This document shows, one piece after another, positions 21,348 through 30,523 of a stretch of DNA of 64,000 nucleotides. The translations under genes were made by a program, and so were the position numbers. The DNA is from Deinococcus marmoris DSM 12784 (GTDB taxonomy: Bacteria; Deinococcota; Deinococci; Deinococcales; Deinococcaceae): positions 1-64,000 of the forward strand of contig NZ_JNIV01000009.1 in assembly GCF_000701405.1 (NCBI RefSeq), written 5' to 3'. Position 1 is the first letter of the stretch; each line of letters starts with the position of its first letter. Below the pieces are notes generated by a model. It made no database searches. It saw only the letters and a program-made list of their open reading frames with translations, and was not told where the DNA came from.

Positions 21348-21382
21348 ACGTCAGGTCAATCACTCTCAGCGTGACCTGACGT
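21348..21382 (-). promoter_or_regulatory. Palindrome in the topA leader
   Basis: ACGTCAGGTCA (21348-21358) and TGACCTGACGT (21372-21382) are perfect 11-base arms around 13 bases. The palindrome lies 49 bases upstream of the topA ATG and about 180 bases upstream of ydcF. It could be an operator or an mRNA hairpin in the topA leader. Confidence 0.5.
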
Positions 21383-21563
21383 TTGAAAGGCAGGCCCGAG
21401 GGTAGCACGGCCCCCAAACAGCTTTCGGGAGGTAGAGCGCAAAAGGCGGACAGGCCGTTGTGGGCGCAGATCACGGCGTCAGCAGCCCACGGTCTGGTGG
21501 GAAATACCGATCTGCATGGCCGCCATGCCACTTTAAGAATATCTTCATGCTACGCTGCCCGCC

Positions 21564-22136
21564 ATGCGCTCCAGGGGGTCCACCCTCTCTCTTCTTCCGC
21601 TGACCGTGCTGGCCCTGCTGGCGGTGGGTTTTCTGGCGCTGCCCAATCTGCGTGTGCCCAATACCGAGCGCCCCCATCCCACCCTGATCGTGCTGGGTGC
21701 GGCGCAGTACGCAGGACGGCCCAGCCCGGCCTTTCAGCGGCGGCTGAACCACGCACTGGCGCTTTATCAGGGCGGCGGCGTGACCCGTATCGTGGTCACG
21801 GGCGGCAGACGCCCCGGCGATCCCTTCAGCGAGGGCGAGGTGGGGCAGGCGTACCTGGAGAAATACGGCGTCCCGGCCTCTGCCCTGCTGGCCGAGGCAC
21901 GCAGCCGGACCACCCTCGAAAACCTGCGCTTTGCCCGCACCATGCTGCCGCCCCACACGCCCATCACGCTGGTCACCGACGAGGCCCACGCGCCACGCGC
22001 CCTGGCCCTGGCCCGCGCGCTGGGCATGGAAGCCGATGTCAGTGCCAGCCCGCTGAGCAAGGGCGTCAGCCGCAGTTACCTGCTGCGCGAGAAGGTGGCG
22101 CTGGTGGCTTACGCGCTGATCGGCATTCGGCTGTGA
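21564..22136 (+). CDS. YdcF/DUF218 family protein
   Basis: A 190-residue protein of the YdcF (SanA/ElyC-like) family. An N-terminal membrane anchor (LLPLTVLALLAVGFLAL) is followed by the DUF218 domain: LIVLGAAQYAGRPSPAFQRR, IVVTGGRRPGDP, a SRTTLENLRFA motif and the strand LVTDEAHAPRALALA. Family members are linked to envelope maintenance, but the reaction is unknown. A TACGCT -10 (21551-21556) ends seven bases before the ATG, so the mRNA is probably leaderless. The stop TGA is shared with the left end of the repeat element. Confidence 0.85.
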   Translation: MRSRGSTLSLLPLTVLALLAVGFLALPNLRVPNTERPHPTLIVLGAAQYAGRPSPAFQRRLNHALALYQGGGVTRIVVTGGRRPGDPFSEGEVGQAYLEKYGVPASALLAEARSRTTLENLRFARTMLPPHTPITLVTDEAHAPRALALARALGMEADVSASPLSKGVSRSYLLREKVALVAYALIGIRL

Positions 22137-22272
22137 TACGGATTCCGTCTGTTTCGCGTAGAAATCGGGACAGCGCCGATTCCTCCGCTCCACGCCCGGA
22201 ACCCGTTTTTCTCCCACTCACTCCGTTCGGATTTCCAGGTGTTTCCAACACCTTTCAATCGGAGTCCGTATA
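22134..22272. repeat. Short inverted-repeat element (copy 2), uninterrupted
   Basis: A MITE-like unit of about 138 bases. Ends GATACGGATTCCG (22135-22147) and CGGAGTCCGTATA (22260-22272) are inverted repeats matching at 11 of 13 bases. The interior aligns with the right part of the element at 13444-13558. No open frame lies inside. The left end supplies the ydcF stop codon. Confidence 0.75.
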
Positions 22273-22299
22273 AAGCGTGATCCGCGTCACTTTGCGTTA

Positions 22300-22305
22300 G
22301 AGTGG
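22300..22305 (+). promoter_or_regulatory. Possible -10 of the 42-residue peptide gene
   Basis: TAGAGT at about 22300-22305 follows TTTGCGT. No good -35 is seen. Transcription from here would give a leader of about 115 bases with two hairpins. Confidence 0.35.
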
Positions 22306-22310
22306 TGATG

Positions 22311-22419
22311 TCCCGCAAGGGACGGGGTGCATGACAACTGGGGAAAAGCGAGCAGGCCATGAACTCCGAGCGTGAAGAAGCGCCCGGATTCGCACTCCGG
22401 GCGCTTCAAAGGAGGTGAT
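22311..22419 (+). promoter_or_regulatory. Structured mRNA leader with extended Shine-Dalgarno
   Basis: Hairpin 1 is GTCCC, GCAA tetraloop, GGGAC (about 22311-22324). Hairpin 2 is a perfect 12-bp stem, GAAGCGCCCGGA (22377-22388) with TCCGGGCGCTTC (22396-22407) around a 7-base loop. It is followed at once by AAAGGAGGTGAT (22408-22419), which is complementary to the 16S rRNA 3' end over 12 bases. Hairpin 2 has no T-run, so it is not a terminator. Confidence 0.65.
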
Positions 22420-22425
22420 ATTCCT

Positions 22426-22554
22426 ATGACTAAACATCGTAAGGATACACCGAAACGCCGACGTAAACCGAGCGCGGGTGACGTTGCTGTGATCTTAACA
22501 GCAATCGCTGCCCTGCTCACCGGTTTCGCGGCGGTCCTGACAGCCCTGAAGTAA
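22426..22554 (+). CDS. 42-residue basic membrane peptide
   Basis: A small protein with a strongly basic N-terminal half (MTKHRKDTPKRRRKPSAGD) and one hydrophobic helix (VAVILTAIAALLTGFAAVLTAL). The start is fixed by the 12-base Shine-Dalgarno match 6-9 bases upstream. It stands alone on its strand, between the repeat element and the convergent murJ gene, and ends before a terminator-like stem. I do not recognise a family. The arrangement (short mRNA, hairpin leader, very strong ribosome binding site, single-helix cationic peptide) resembles type I toxins or small membrane regulators. No antisense RNA promoter was identified, so function stays open. Confidence 0.65.
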   Translation: MTKHRKDTPKRRRKPSAGDVAVILTAIAALLTGFAAVLTALK

Positions 22555-22605
22555 CGCCCCTCGCCCCCCAGTTGCACCTTTATACAGATATCGCAGTAAA
22601 GATGA

Positions 22606-22625
22606 CGCCCGGAGGGGCGATTTTT
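22606..22625 (+). terminator. Terminator after the 42-residue peptide gene
   Basis: CGCCC (22606-22610) pairs with GGGCG (22615-22619), followed by TTTTT (22621-22625). The GCCCCTC just after the stop codon could extend the pairing with GAGGGGC. Confidence 0.6.
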
Positions 22626-22637
22626 CGTTTTGACCCC

Positions 22638-24239
<1,602 letters not shown>

Positions 24240-24433
24240 GCGGTCAACTGTAGTGGATTGGGCTGCGGGATGTGAGGAAACAGACAGACGGGGGCACAAC
24301 GCGGTCTTCTGGCCGCCCGCTGAAAGTGAGGCCACCGGGCAGACCATCCCCTCAAACAGACTGGAAGGGCATCTGGGCAACACCCGTGAAAAGGTCCTTG
24401 CTCTCCCCTTTCTCTGGCCCGGCGAAGAGCCAG

Positions 24434-24460
24434 AAAAAGCCCTCTCCGTGGGGAAAGGGC
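24434..24460 (-). terminator. Terminator of the pgm operon
   Basis: On the minus strand GCCCTTTCC, CCAC loop, GGAGAGGGC, then TTTTT. One mismatch lies in a nine-base stem (24439-24447 with 24452-24460). Confidence 0.65.
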
Positions 24461-24475
24461 CAGCGGAGTGATCGT

Positions 24476-24512
24476 GCGCGTGTAACGACTACACCTCCTT
24501 CGTTACACGCGC
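24476..24512. repeat. Perfect 13-bp inverted repeat over a stop codon
   Basis: GCGCGTGTAACGA (24476-24488) and TCGTTACACGCGC (24500-24512). The right arm is the last sense codons of the hypothetical gene and the loop holds its stop TAG. On the minus strand the loop includes AAGGAGGTG. Confidence 0.7.
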
Positions 24513-24950
24513 CGTCCCATCCGCCCCCACCCGTAACCGCGCCTCCCCGAACGACGCATCCAGCGTCAGTCCTTTCAGATACACGCGGAGATGTTCGGGT
24601 AGGTCATTCACGGTAAACGGCGTGCGCGGCGCGGCCACCAGACGGTAAACGCTGGACTCATCGGGCACGCGGTCATACACGAAGGCTCCCCGGCGCTGGG
24701 GCGGGGTCAGGTGTTCGTCGAAACCACCTGCGGGGGCGTTGGGCGGCTCGGTTTCGGGGCGGGTGTCGATCCAGACGTGCAGGGCCTCCAGCAATTCCTC
24801 GGAGGCCAGGGCCGCGTCCGGCACCCCGGCGTCGTCGCCCGCCGCCATGAACTGCGCGACATGCCCGCGTGCATCGGCGGCGAACCAGTCGAATTCCACG
24901 CCGCGCAGTTCCTCACGGGTAATGACGGTGTGCGGCGCACTCTCCCCCAC
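24489..24950 (-). CDS. Hypothetical protein after pgm
   Basis: A 153-residue soluble, acidic protein of unknown family. It starts at GTG 24950, one base after the pgm stop, so it is the second gene of a pgm operon and probably translated by coupling. Visible features are the block EELRGVEFDWFAADARGHVAQF near the N-terminus (two parts), a Pro-rich middle and a C-terminal strand pattern DASFGEARLRVGADGTARV. No signal peptide or membrane helix is seen. The last codons form one arm of the 13-bp inverted repeat. Confidence 0.7.
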   Translation of the reverse strand: MGESAPHTVITREELRGVEFDWFAADARGHVAQFMAAGDDAGVPDAALASEELLEALHVWIDTRPETEPPNAPAGGFDEHLTPPQRRGAFVYDRVPDESSVYRLVAAPRTPFTVNDLPEHLRVYLKGLTLDASFGEARLRVGADGTARVTKEV

Positions 24951-24951
24951 C

Positions 24952-26586
24952 CTACTTGCCCCCCAGCGCCTCGGAAACCACGTCGCGGGCCTCCTCCATC
25001 ACCTGCTTCAGATGGTCCGCGCCCTTGAAGCTCTCGGCATAAATTTTGTACACGTCCTCGGTGCCGCTGGGCCGGGCGGCGAACCATGCCTCGGCTGTTG
25101 TTACCTTCAGGCCGCCGATGGGCGCGTCGTTGCCGGGGGCGCGGGTCAGGCGGGCGGTGATCGGATCGCCTCCCAGGGTCTGCGCCTTCACGTCCTCGGG
25201 CGACAGGTTGCCCAGAATCTTCTTCTGCGCGGGTGTGGCGGGGGCATCCTGACGGTCATAGGCGGTTGCGCCGTATTTCTCGGTCAGGTCCGCAAAGCGC
25301 TGACTGGGGGTCTTGCCCGTCTTGGCGGTCATCTCGGCGGCCAGCAGACCGGGGATCAGGCCATCCTTGTCGGTACTCCACGGGCTGCCGTCCAGGCGCA
25401 GGAAGCTGGCCCCGGCGGATTCCTCGCCGCCAAAGCCTAGATCACCCGTCAGCAGGCCGTCCACAAAATATTTGAAGCCCACTGGGACTTCCACCAGATT
25501 GCGGCCCAGTCCATTGGCCACACGGTCGATCAGCGCACTCGAAACCAGTGTTTTGCCCACGCCTGCCTCGGCACGCCAGCCGGGACGGTGCTGGAACAGG
25601 TAATCGATCATCACCGCCAGATAGTGATTGGGGTTCATCAGGCCGTCGGCGGTCACGATGCCGTGCCTGTCCGCATCCGGGTCGTTGCCCACCGCCACGT
25701 CGAAATCGTCTTTGAGACGCAGCAGCCCGGCCATCGCGTAGGGGCTGGAGCAGTCCATGCGGATCTTGCCGTCCTTATCGACGCTCATGAAGGCGAAACG
25801 TGGATCGACGGTGTTGTTGACGATCTCGAAATTCAGGTTGTACTCGGCCAGGATCGCCTGCCAGACGGGCAGACTGGCCCCGCCCAGCGGATCGATACCG
25901 ACATGCACGCCGCTTTCGCGGATGGCGTCCAGATCGATCACCTCGGGGAGCTGGCGCACGTAGGGGGTGATGAAGTCGAATTCTTCCAGCTTGCCCATCG
26001 CGTCTTCCAGGGACAGGCGTTTCACGTCGCGCATTTCATTTTCCAGAATGGCGTTGGCGCGGGCCTGCACCGCCCCGGTCACGTCGGTGTCGGCGGGACC
26101 GCCACTGGGCGGGTTGTACTTGAAACCGCCGTCCTGCGGGGGGTTGTGGCTGGGCGTGATCACGATGCCATCCGCCGTTCCGCCCTGGCCCGCGCGGTTG
26201 TGTTGCAAGATCGCGTGGCTGATCAGGGGCGTGGGGGTCATCACGCCGGGCTGCACGCACACGCGCACGCCGTTGGCGGTCAGCACCTCCAGGGCACTCA
26301 TCCACGCGGGTTCGGACAGGGCGTGGGAATCCAGGCCCATGAACAGCGGCCCGCTGATGCCCGCCGCTGCGCGGTGTTCGGCCACCGCCTGCGCCACCGC
26401 CAGAATGTGCGCCTCGTTGAAGGTGCCGTTCAGGCTGGTTCCCCGGTGGCCGCTGGTGCCAAATGCCACGCGCTGGAGGGGATCGGAGACATCCGGGCGC
26501 GTCTCATAATAGTGCGCCACCAGACGGGGGATGTTGGTCAGCAGGCTCTGAGGAGCGGGTTTTCCGGCCAGTTCGCTGATGGTCAT
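24952..26586 (-). CDS. pgm: Phosphoglucomutase, alpha-D-glucose specific
   Basis: Interconverts glucose 1-phosphate and glucose 6-phosphate. The 544 residues follow the long bacterial Pgm type. The N-terminus is [22 protein letters not shown], the region before the active site is [20 protein letters not shown], and the phosphoserine loop lies in [20 protein letters not shown]. The metal loop is [12 protein letters not shown], the sugar-specificity region [14 protein letters not shown], and the phosphate-binding end [19 protein letters not shown] 26586 is supported by a TAAACT -10 on the minus strand (26599-26594) seven bases upstream, giving a leaderless mRNA. The gene links glycogen or trehalose pools with glycolysis and the pentose pathway (gnd is also in this window). 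Confidence 0.95.
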   Translation of the reverse strand: MTISELAGKPAPQSLLTNIPRLVAHYYETRPDVSDPLQRVAFGTSGHRGTSLNGTFNEAHILAVAQAVAEHRAAAGISGPLFMGLDSHALSEPAWMSALEVLTANGVRVCVQPGVMTPTPLISHAILQHNRAGQGGTADGIVITPSHNPPQDGGFKYNPPSGGPADTDVTGAVQARANAILENEMRDVKRLSLEDAMGKLEEFDFITPYVRQLPEVIDLDAIRESGVHVGIDPLGGASLPVWQAILAEYNLNFEIVNNTVDPRFAFMSVDKDGKIRMDCSSPYAMAGLLRLKDDFDVAVGNDPDADRHGIVTADGLMNPNHYLAVMIDYLFQHRPGWRAEAGVGKTLVSSALIDRVANGLGRNLVEVPVGFKYFVDGLLTGDLGFGGEESAGASFLRLDGSPWSTDKDGLIPGLLAAEMTAKTGKTPSQRFADLTEKYGATAYDRQDAPATPAQKKILGNLSPEDVKAQTLGGDPITARLTRAPGNDAPIGGLKVTTAEAWFAARPSGTEDVYKIYAESFKGADHLKQVMEEARDVVSEALGGK

Positions 26587-26741
26587 AGTGGGCAGTTTAG
26601 CGGGGGACGGCCCGGCAGCCGGGCAACATGAGCAAAGGTCAGGCCCAGGCTGGACAAAAAGCCTGTCGCCCGCCCCGGCGCTCACGTTTCATAAATGTAA
26701 CGGTCACCCAATTTGGCGTGGGATGGGGCAAAGTGAGCAGC

Positions 26742-27320
26742 ATGAAGAAAATGATGATGGCGGCTATGGGCGTGGGACTGACCGGGATGCTGGCGAGTTG
26801 CGGAAGCGGAAGTGCGCCAGACGGCAGCGCCGAGGGTAGAATTACCAGCGTTCGCACAGAATATCGCCAGGGTTCAGCCACAGGTGGTTTTATCGCCTGC
26901 AACAATGTGACCAACAACCCAGGACGCACACAGCAGACCCAGGTGGCAATGCGTTTCACGCTGGCCGGAACTATTGAGTCCATCAAGATTGGCCTCAAGG
27001 GCAACACCAATGGCGACAGAGATGACAACTTCACCACCACCGCGACAGGGCAACAACTGGCAGACCTCGGCAATGGAAACTACAAAGTTCTGTTCAACGC
27101 CAATTCGGGAGCAGCGGGGGAAATGCTGCCTCAGAGCATCGTCGTGACCCCTGCTGCCGTGAAAGTCAAAGTGGTCACGGCAAGCAACTTCCTCGGGAGT
27201 TTCTACCCACGAATTGATGTCAAGACGGGAACTGCCAACTTTCCCATCATTGCCCTGAATCTCAGCACCAATGTTTACCGTGACTGTGCCGTCACGAGCG
27301 TTACGGGCGAAGATATCTGA
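26742..27320 (+). CDS. Small lipoprotein, paralogue A
   Basis: A 192-residue exported lipoprotein with N-terminus MKKMMMAAMGVGLTGMLASC, ending in the lipobox LASC. The mature part has no recognised domain; it is rich in Thr, Asn and Gly with alternating strands (QVAMRFTLAGTIESIKIGLK, VKVKVVTASNFLGSF) and two cysteines (ACNNVTNNPG; YRDCAVTSV) that could form a disulfide. GTG 26733 is an alternative start (GTGAGCAGCATGAA is identical in the next gene). It is a tandem paralogue of the next gene: same signal peptide, same IxCNN block in the first third and a matching SQxIVVTP block. GC content is lower than in neighbours. Confidence 0.7.
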   Translation: MKKMMMAAMGVGLTGMLASCGSGSAPDGSAEGRITSVRTEYRQGSATGGFIACNNVTNNPGRTQQTQVAMRFTLAGTIESIKIGLKGNTNGDRDDNFTTTATGQQLADLGNGNYKVLFNANSGAAGEMLPQSIVVTPAAVKVKVVTASNFLGSFYPRIDVKTGTANFPIIALNLSTNVYRDCAVTSVTGEDI

Positions 27321-27337
27321 TCCGACTTTCAGTCGTG

Positions 27338-27366
27338 CGCCGGAGCCTCGTGCCCCGGCGTTTTTT
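27338..27366 (+). terminator. Terminator after lipoprotein A
   Basis: CGCCGG (27338-27343) pairs with CCGGCG (27355-27360), followed by TTTTTT. Confidence 0.8.
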
Positions 27367-27437
27367 ATGGTCTGTCCTCAGCTTTCCTGAAGGCAGGCGT
27401 CACGCTCGGATCAGCTTCATAGGCCACAGTGAGCAGC

Positions 27438-28019
27438 ATGAAAAGACTGTTGATGGCGGCTGTAGGACTGACGGGCGTGCTGGCGAGTTGTGGCGGCGTG
27501 GAAGTCATCATTGATCCTGGCATCGTGCCCGTGAGCAACCTGCGCCTCCTGAGCTACACCAGTCAGTACACGCTGGCAAATGACGCTGTGGATACCAAAA
27601 GTGGGACTGTCTACTCCAAGGGAACGCCGATCATCTGCAACAACCTGAACACCCGCCTGAGCGTTGATGTCACGTTCAACGGCACCATCAACCAGTTCGG
27701 GGCGCGACTGGAAGGCCGGGATACTGGAATGACCAAGACGATCTATTCCAACGCTCTCGGTAATGTTCCTTCGGGCAATCCCTCCACCTTTGAGTTCGTT
27801 GTTGGGCCAAACACCGCGCCCCTGAGTGTTCAGCCCAGAGGCTTGAGCGCCCAAGCCATTGTCGTTACACCCGTCAACACCATCTCGGTTCAGGGGGCGT
27901 CCTTCGTGACCGTGCAGGCCCAGAGCGGCGACGGAACGGTCAGCAATTCTGTGTCCAGCGTGCAGGCCCTGCCCATCGCAAATTGCAATACGGGCGGCGC
28001 TCAGCCCCTCTCGAACTGA
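27438..28019 (+). CDS. Small lipoprotein, paralogue B
   Basis: A 193-residue lipoprotein with signal MKRLLMAAVGLTGVLASC. The mature part shares with paralogue A the block PIICNNLNTRLSVDVTFNGT (A: IACNNV...MRFTLAGT), then ARLEGRD/IGLKGNT and QAIVVTPVNTISVQG/QSIVVTPAAVKVKVV, and a late cysteine (IANCNTGG). The family is not recognised and may be lineage-specific. GTG 27429 is an alternative start. Each copy has its own terminator, so the two are transcribed separately. The 15 bases just before GTG 27429 (27414-27428) also occur upstream of pckA. Confidence 0.7.
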   Translation: MKRLLMAAVGLTGVLASCGGVEVIIDPGIVPVSNLRLLSYTSQYTLANDAVDTKSGTVYSKGTPIICNNLNTRLSVDVTFNGTINQFGARLEGRDTGMTKTIYSNALGNVPSGNPSTFEFVVGPNTAPLSVQPRGLSAQAIVVTPVNTISVQGASFVTVQAQSGDGTVSNSVSSVQALPIANCNTGGAQPLSN

Positions 28020-28035
28020 GCTTTCACCATCTGCA

Positions 28036-28063
28036 AGCCGCCCCAATATCGGGGCGGCTTTTT
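28036..28063 (+). terminator. Terminator after lipoprotein B
   Basis: GCCGCCCC (28037-28044) and GGGGCGGC (28051-28058) around AATATC, followed by TTTTTC. It lies between convergent genes. Confidence 0.9.
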
Positions 28064-28074
28064 CATTGCAATAC

Positions 28075-30252
28075 TCAGGCAATCAGCGGATGCAACTCGC
28101 CTGCGCTGACCAGCCCCAGCCAGTGCAGGGCGCGGCTGGCGCTGACGTACAGCAACCGGCGTTCGTACTCGGTACTTTCATCATAGGTCTGCACATTGGC
28201 GCTGCTCACGATAGCCGCGCTAAATTCCAGCCCCTTGGCGAGACTGACCGGCAGGATGACCAGCCCGCCCCGGAAACGGTGTTCCTGCGTGGTGATCGGC
28301 TGGGCGTCGGTGTCGAAGTCGCGCAATGCTTCGGCCAGTCGGTCCGCGTCCACGGCGCGGCGGGTCACGATGGCGATGTTGACGTGTCCGGCGGCCTGCG
28401 CGTCCTTGACGGCCTGGGCGATCAAGGGGAGTTCGCCGTTCGGGGCATCTGCGGGTCCGGTGTAGCGCTGGACCTCGGCCCCGTCGCGGTCCACGCCCTG
28501 CACCTGCGCGGCGCGGTTGTAGGTGGCGGCAATCCGTGCGCCCAGTTCGGTGATCTGCTTGGTACTGCGGTAGGTGCGGCCCAGCGTCAGCACCTCCGCG
28601 CCGGGCAGCACGGCCTGCACCGCCTCCCAGTTGCTTGGCCCCTTGTAGCCGTGCATGCCCTGATTCAGATCGCCCAGCGCGGTCAGGTGTCCGGCCCGCG
28701 TGGCACGGCCCAGCAGCGCGTACAGCAGCGGCGAATAGTCCTGCGCCTCGTCCAGCACCACATGGTCAAAGGGTTCCAGAACGCGCCCCACCTGCCGCCC
28801 GATCCCCCCCGTGAACGCCTGCACCGCCAGCATGAGCGGCAACTCGGTGGCGTCGGCGTGGGCGCGGCGGGGGGTGGGAATGCCGCTCAGGGGATCGGTG
28901 GCGAGCAGGGCAATCTCGCGTTCAGTCAACAGGCCGCTGGCTGCCAATGCCTCAGGGCTGCCCAGCAGGCGGCGGGCCTCGGTGACGGGGGTGGTGCTGG
29001 CGAAGATGCGGCCCAGGAGCGCGGTAATGGGCGCGGAGAGCTGGCGCAGCACACTGGCTTCCTCGTCGTCGGGGACGTTCAGGTGCGAGATGGCCAGATC
29101 TTCCACGGCCCGGCGAAAGCCCGCGCGGTAGCCGCTCAGCGGATCGGCGGCGAACACGTCCCGCAGGATGGCGTGCAAGTCGGTATCGCTCAGGGCAAAG
29201 ATTTGCGGATCACGTCTGTTCAGGGCCACCTCTTCCCGCAATGACTGGCCGCGCAAGGAGGCGTTAAAGCGGTTCCACAGATGGGTGCGGATCACGTCCA
29301 GCATGCGGGCGTCCCCCAGCAACTTGGCCCGCCTCCAGGCCAGCGCGCGGCGGGTGTTGTCGTGATCGGTCAGCAGCAGCGTCAGAGTGCGGTCCGTGAC
29401 CTCCAGCTTTTCCAGACCCAGCAGCCCTATCGCCCAGCTTTCGGGCGTGGTCACATTGACGGCCCCGATGCCCAGTTCGGGCAGGATTCGAGCGGCGTAG
29501 GTGGCCAGCACGCGGTTGGGCATCAGCACCATGCACGCCTCGGCCCGCGCCTGATGCGGCCCGCGTTCGGCGTTGGTCATCCAGGCCAGACGGTGAAAGC
29601 CGATGGTGGTCTTGCCCGAACCCGCCGCACCCTGAATGATCACCGGAGTTCCGGCGGGGTAACGCATGGCGGTGTTCTGCTCGGGCTGGAGCGTCTCCAC
29701 CACGTCGCGCATTCCGGCGGTGCTGCCTTCTTCCAGCCTTCGCAGCAGCACTTCCTCGCGGCCCCCGGTGTCGCCTCCGGCCTCGTCGTCGTACAGATCG
29801 GTAACGCGGTGCAGCGTTTTGGCCGCAATGTCCAGTTGCCGCCGCCGCTTGATGGTGCCCTCACCGCCCCGGCGCGGTGTCCAGCCCAGCGCATCGGAGT
29901 AGAACAGGCTGCCCACCTCGCTGTCCCAGCCCACCACGCTGTGCGGCCCCTTCACGTCGCGAAAGCCGTGCTTGCCGATGTACAGCGTCTGCTCGCGCCC
30001 GCCCACGCGCACCTTCAGGCTGCCGAAGTACGGATGATGCACATGCGGAGACAGCATGGCGGCATGTTCGCCCGCCTCGTCGGCCAGGATGATGCTGGTT
30101 TCCAGGTCCGCGCCCATCTGGCGGTCCCGGTCCTCCCAGAAATCGATCTGGCGCAGCATGGCGTCCACCGTGCCTTTCAAGTGCGTGGTCTCGGGTTGGA
30201 AGTCTGGATGGTTGTCGTGGATGGGTGGGCGGGCAGAAGCAGGGGCAGACAT
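28075..30252 (-). CDS. UvrD/HelD-like superfamily 1 ATPase
   Basis: A 725-residue superfamily 1 helicase-type ATPase, closest in architecture to HelD/HelR, which releases stalled RNA polymerase in Gram-positive bacteria; DNA helicase IV-like proteins are the alternative. The N-terminal about 200 residues are helical and charged (LRQIDFWEDRDRQMGADLE). Walker A is GAAGSGKTTIGFHRLAW (about residues 206-222), Walker B is FDHVVLDEAQDYSPLLYALL, motif III GDLNQGMHGYKG, motif IV near TLGRTYRSTKQI and motif VI YVSASRALHWLGLV. ATG 30252 begins MSAPASARPP; the frame is open to 30393 but that stretch is repeat-like and unlikely to be coding. Confidence 0.82.
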   Translation of the reverse strand: MSAPASARPPIHDNHPDFQPETTHLKGTVDAMLRQIDFWEDRDRQMGADLETSIILADEAGEHAAMLSPHVHHPYFGSLKVRVGGREQTLYIGKHGFRDVKGPHSVVGWDSEVGSLFYSDALGWTPRRGGEGTIKRRRQLDIAAKTLHRVTDLYDDEAGGDTGGREEVLLRRLEEGSTAGMRDVVETLQPEQNTAMRYPAGTPVIIQGAAGSGKTTIGFHRLAWMTNAERGPHQARAEACMVLMPNRVLATYAARILPELGIGAVNVTTPESWAIGLLGLEKLEVTDRTLTLLLTDHDNTRRALAWRRAKLLGDARMLDVIRTHLWNRFNASLRGQSLREEVALNRRDPQIFALSDTDLHAILRDVFAADPLSGYRAGFRRAVEDLAISHLNVPDDEEASVLRQLSAPITALLGRIFASTTPVTEARRLLGSPEALAASGLLTEREIALLATDPLSGIPTPRRAHADATELPLMLAVQAFTGGIGRQVGRVLEPFDHVVLDEAQDYSPLLYALLGRATRAGHLTALGDLNQGMHGYKGPSNWEAVQAVLPGAEVLTLGRTYRSTKQITELGARIAATYNRAAQVQGVDRDGAEVQRYTGPADAPNGELPLIAQAVKDAQAAGHVNIAIVTRRAVDADRLAEALRDFDTDAQPITTQEHRFRGGLVILPVSLAKGLEFSAAIVSSANVQTYDESTEYERRLLYVSASRALHWLGLVSAGELHPLIA

Positions 30253-30364
30253 CGCCGCCCAGAATACGGGGTCTGGGCAGCGGGAAAAGGGATGCTTGGG
30301 ATTGACTTTAAGGGGGTGGGTTGTTCGGGGATTTTGTTGCTCAGCGGGAGGGGTGGCTGTTTGC

Positions 30365-30515
30365 GGTTTAACCCCTCCGGCGCTCCGCGCCACCTCCCCT
30401 TAGAAGGGAGGCAAGGGGCAGTTTGATTTACGTTTACACCCTCCTAGACGAGATCTTTTAGCTCCCTCCCTCCTTGCGGGGGAGGGTTGGGGAGGGGGGT
30501 GGCGGGCGCAGCCTG
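30365..30515. repeat. GC-rich intergenic palindromes
   Basis: Two back-to-back G/C-rich units: CCCTCCGGCGCTCCGCGCC with CACCTCCCC and GGGAGGCAAGGGG (about 30370-30420), and CTCCCTCCCTCC with GGGGGAGGG/GGGGAGGGGGG (about 30462-30500). They look like dispersed intergenic repeats that can fold. The rest of 30253-30523 shows nothing recognisable. Confidence 0.4.
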
Positions 30516-30523
30516 CCCTTCTC

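Noticed and set aside
22377..22407. Hairpin as a transcription terminator of the preceding region
   Set aside because: It is strong but followed by AAAGGAGGTGAT and not by a T-run, so it is treated as an mRNA leader structure.
30253..30523. Possible N-terminal extension of the HelD-like protein and small frames here
   Set aside because: The stretch is GC-rich palindromic repeat DNA; the extension has no helicase features.
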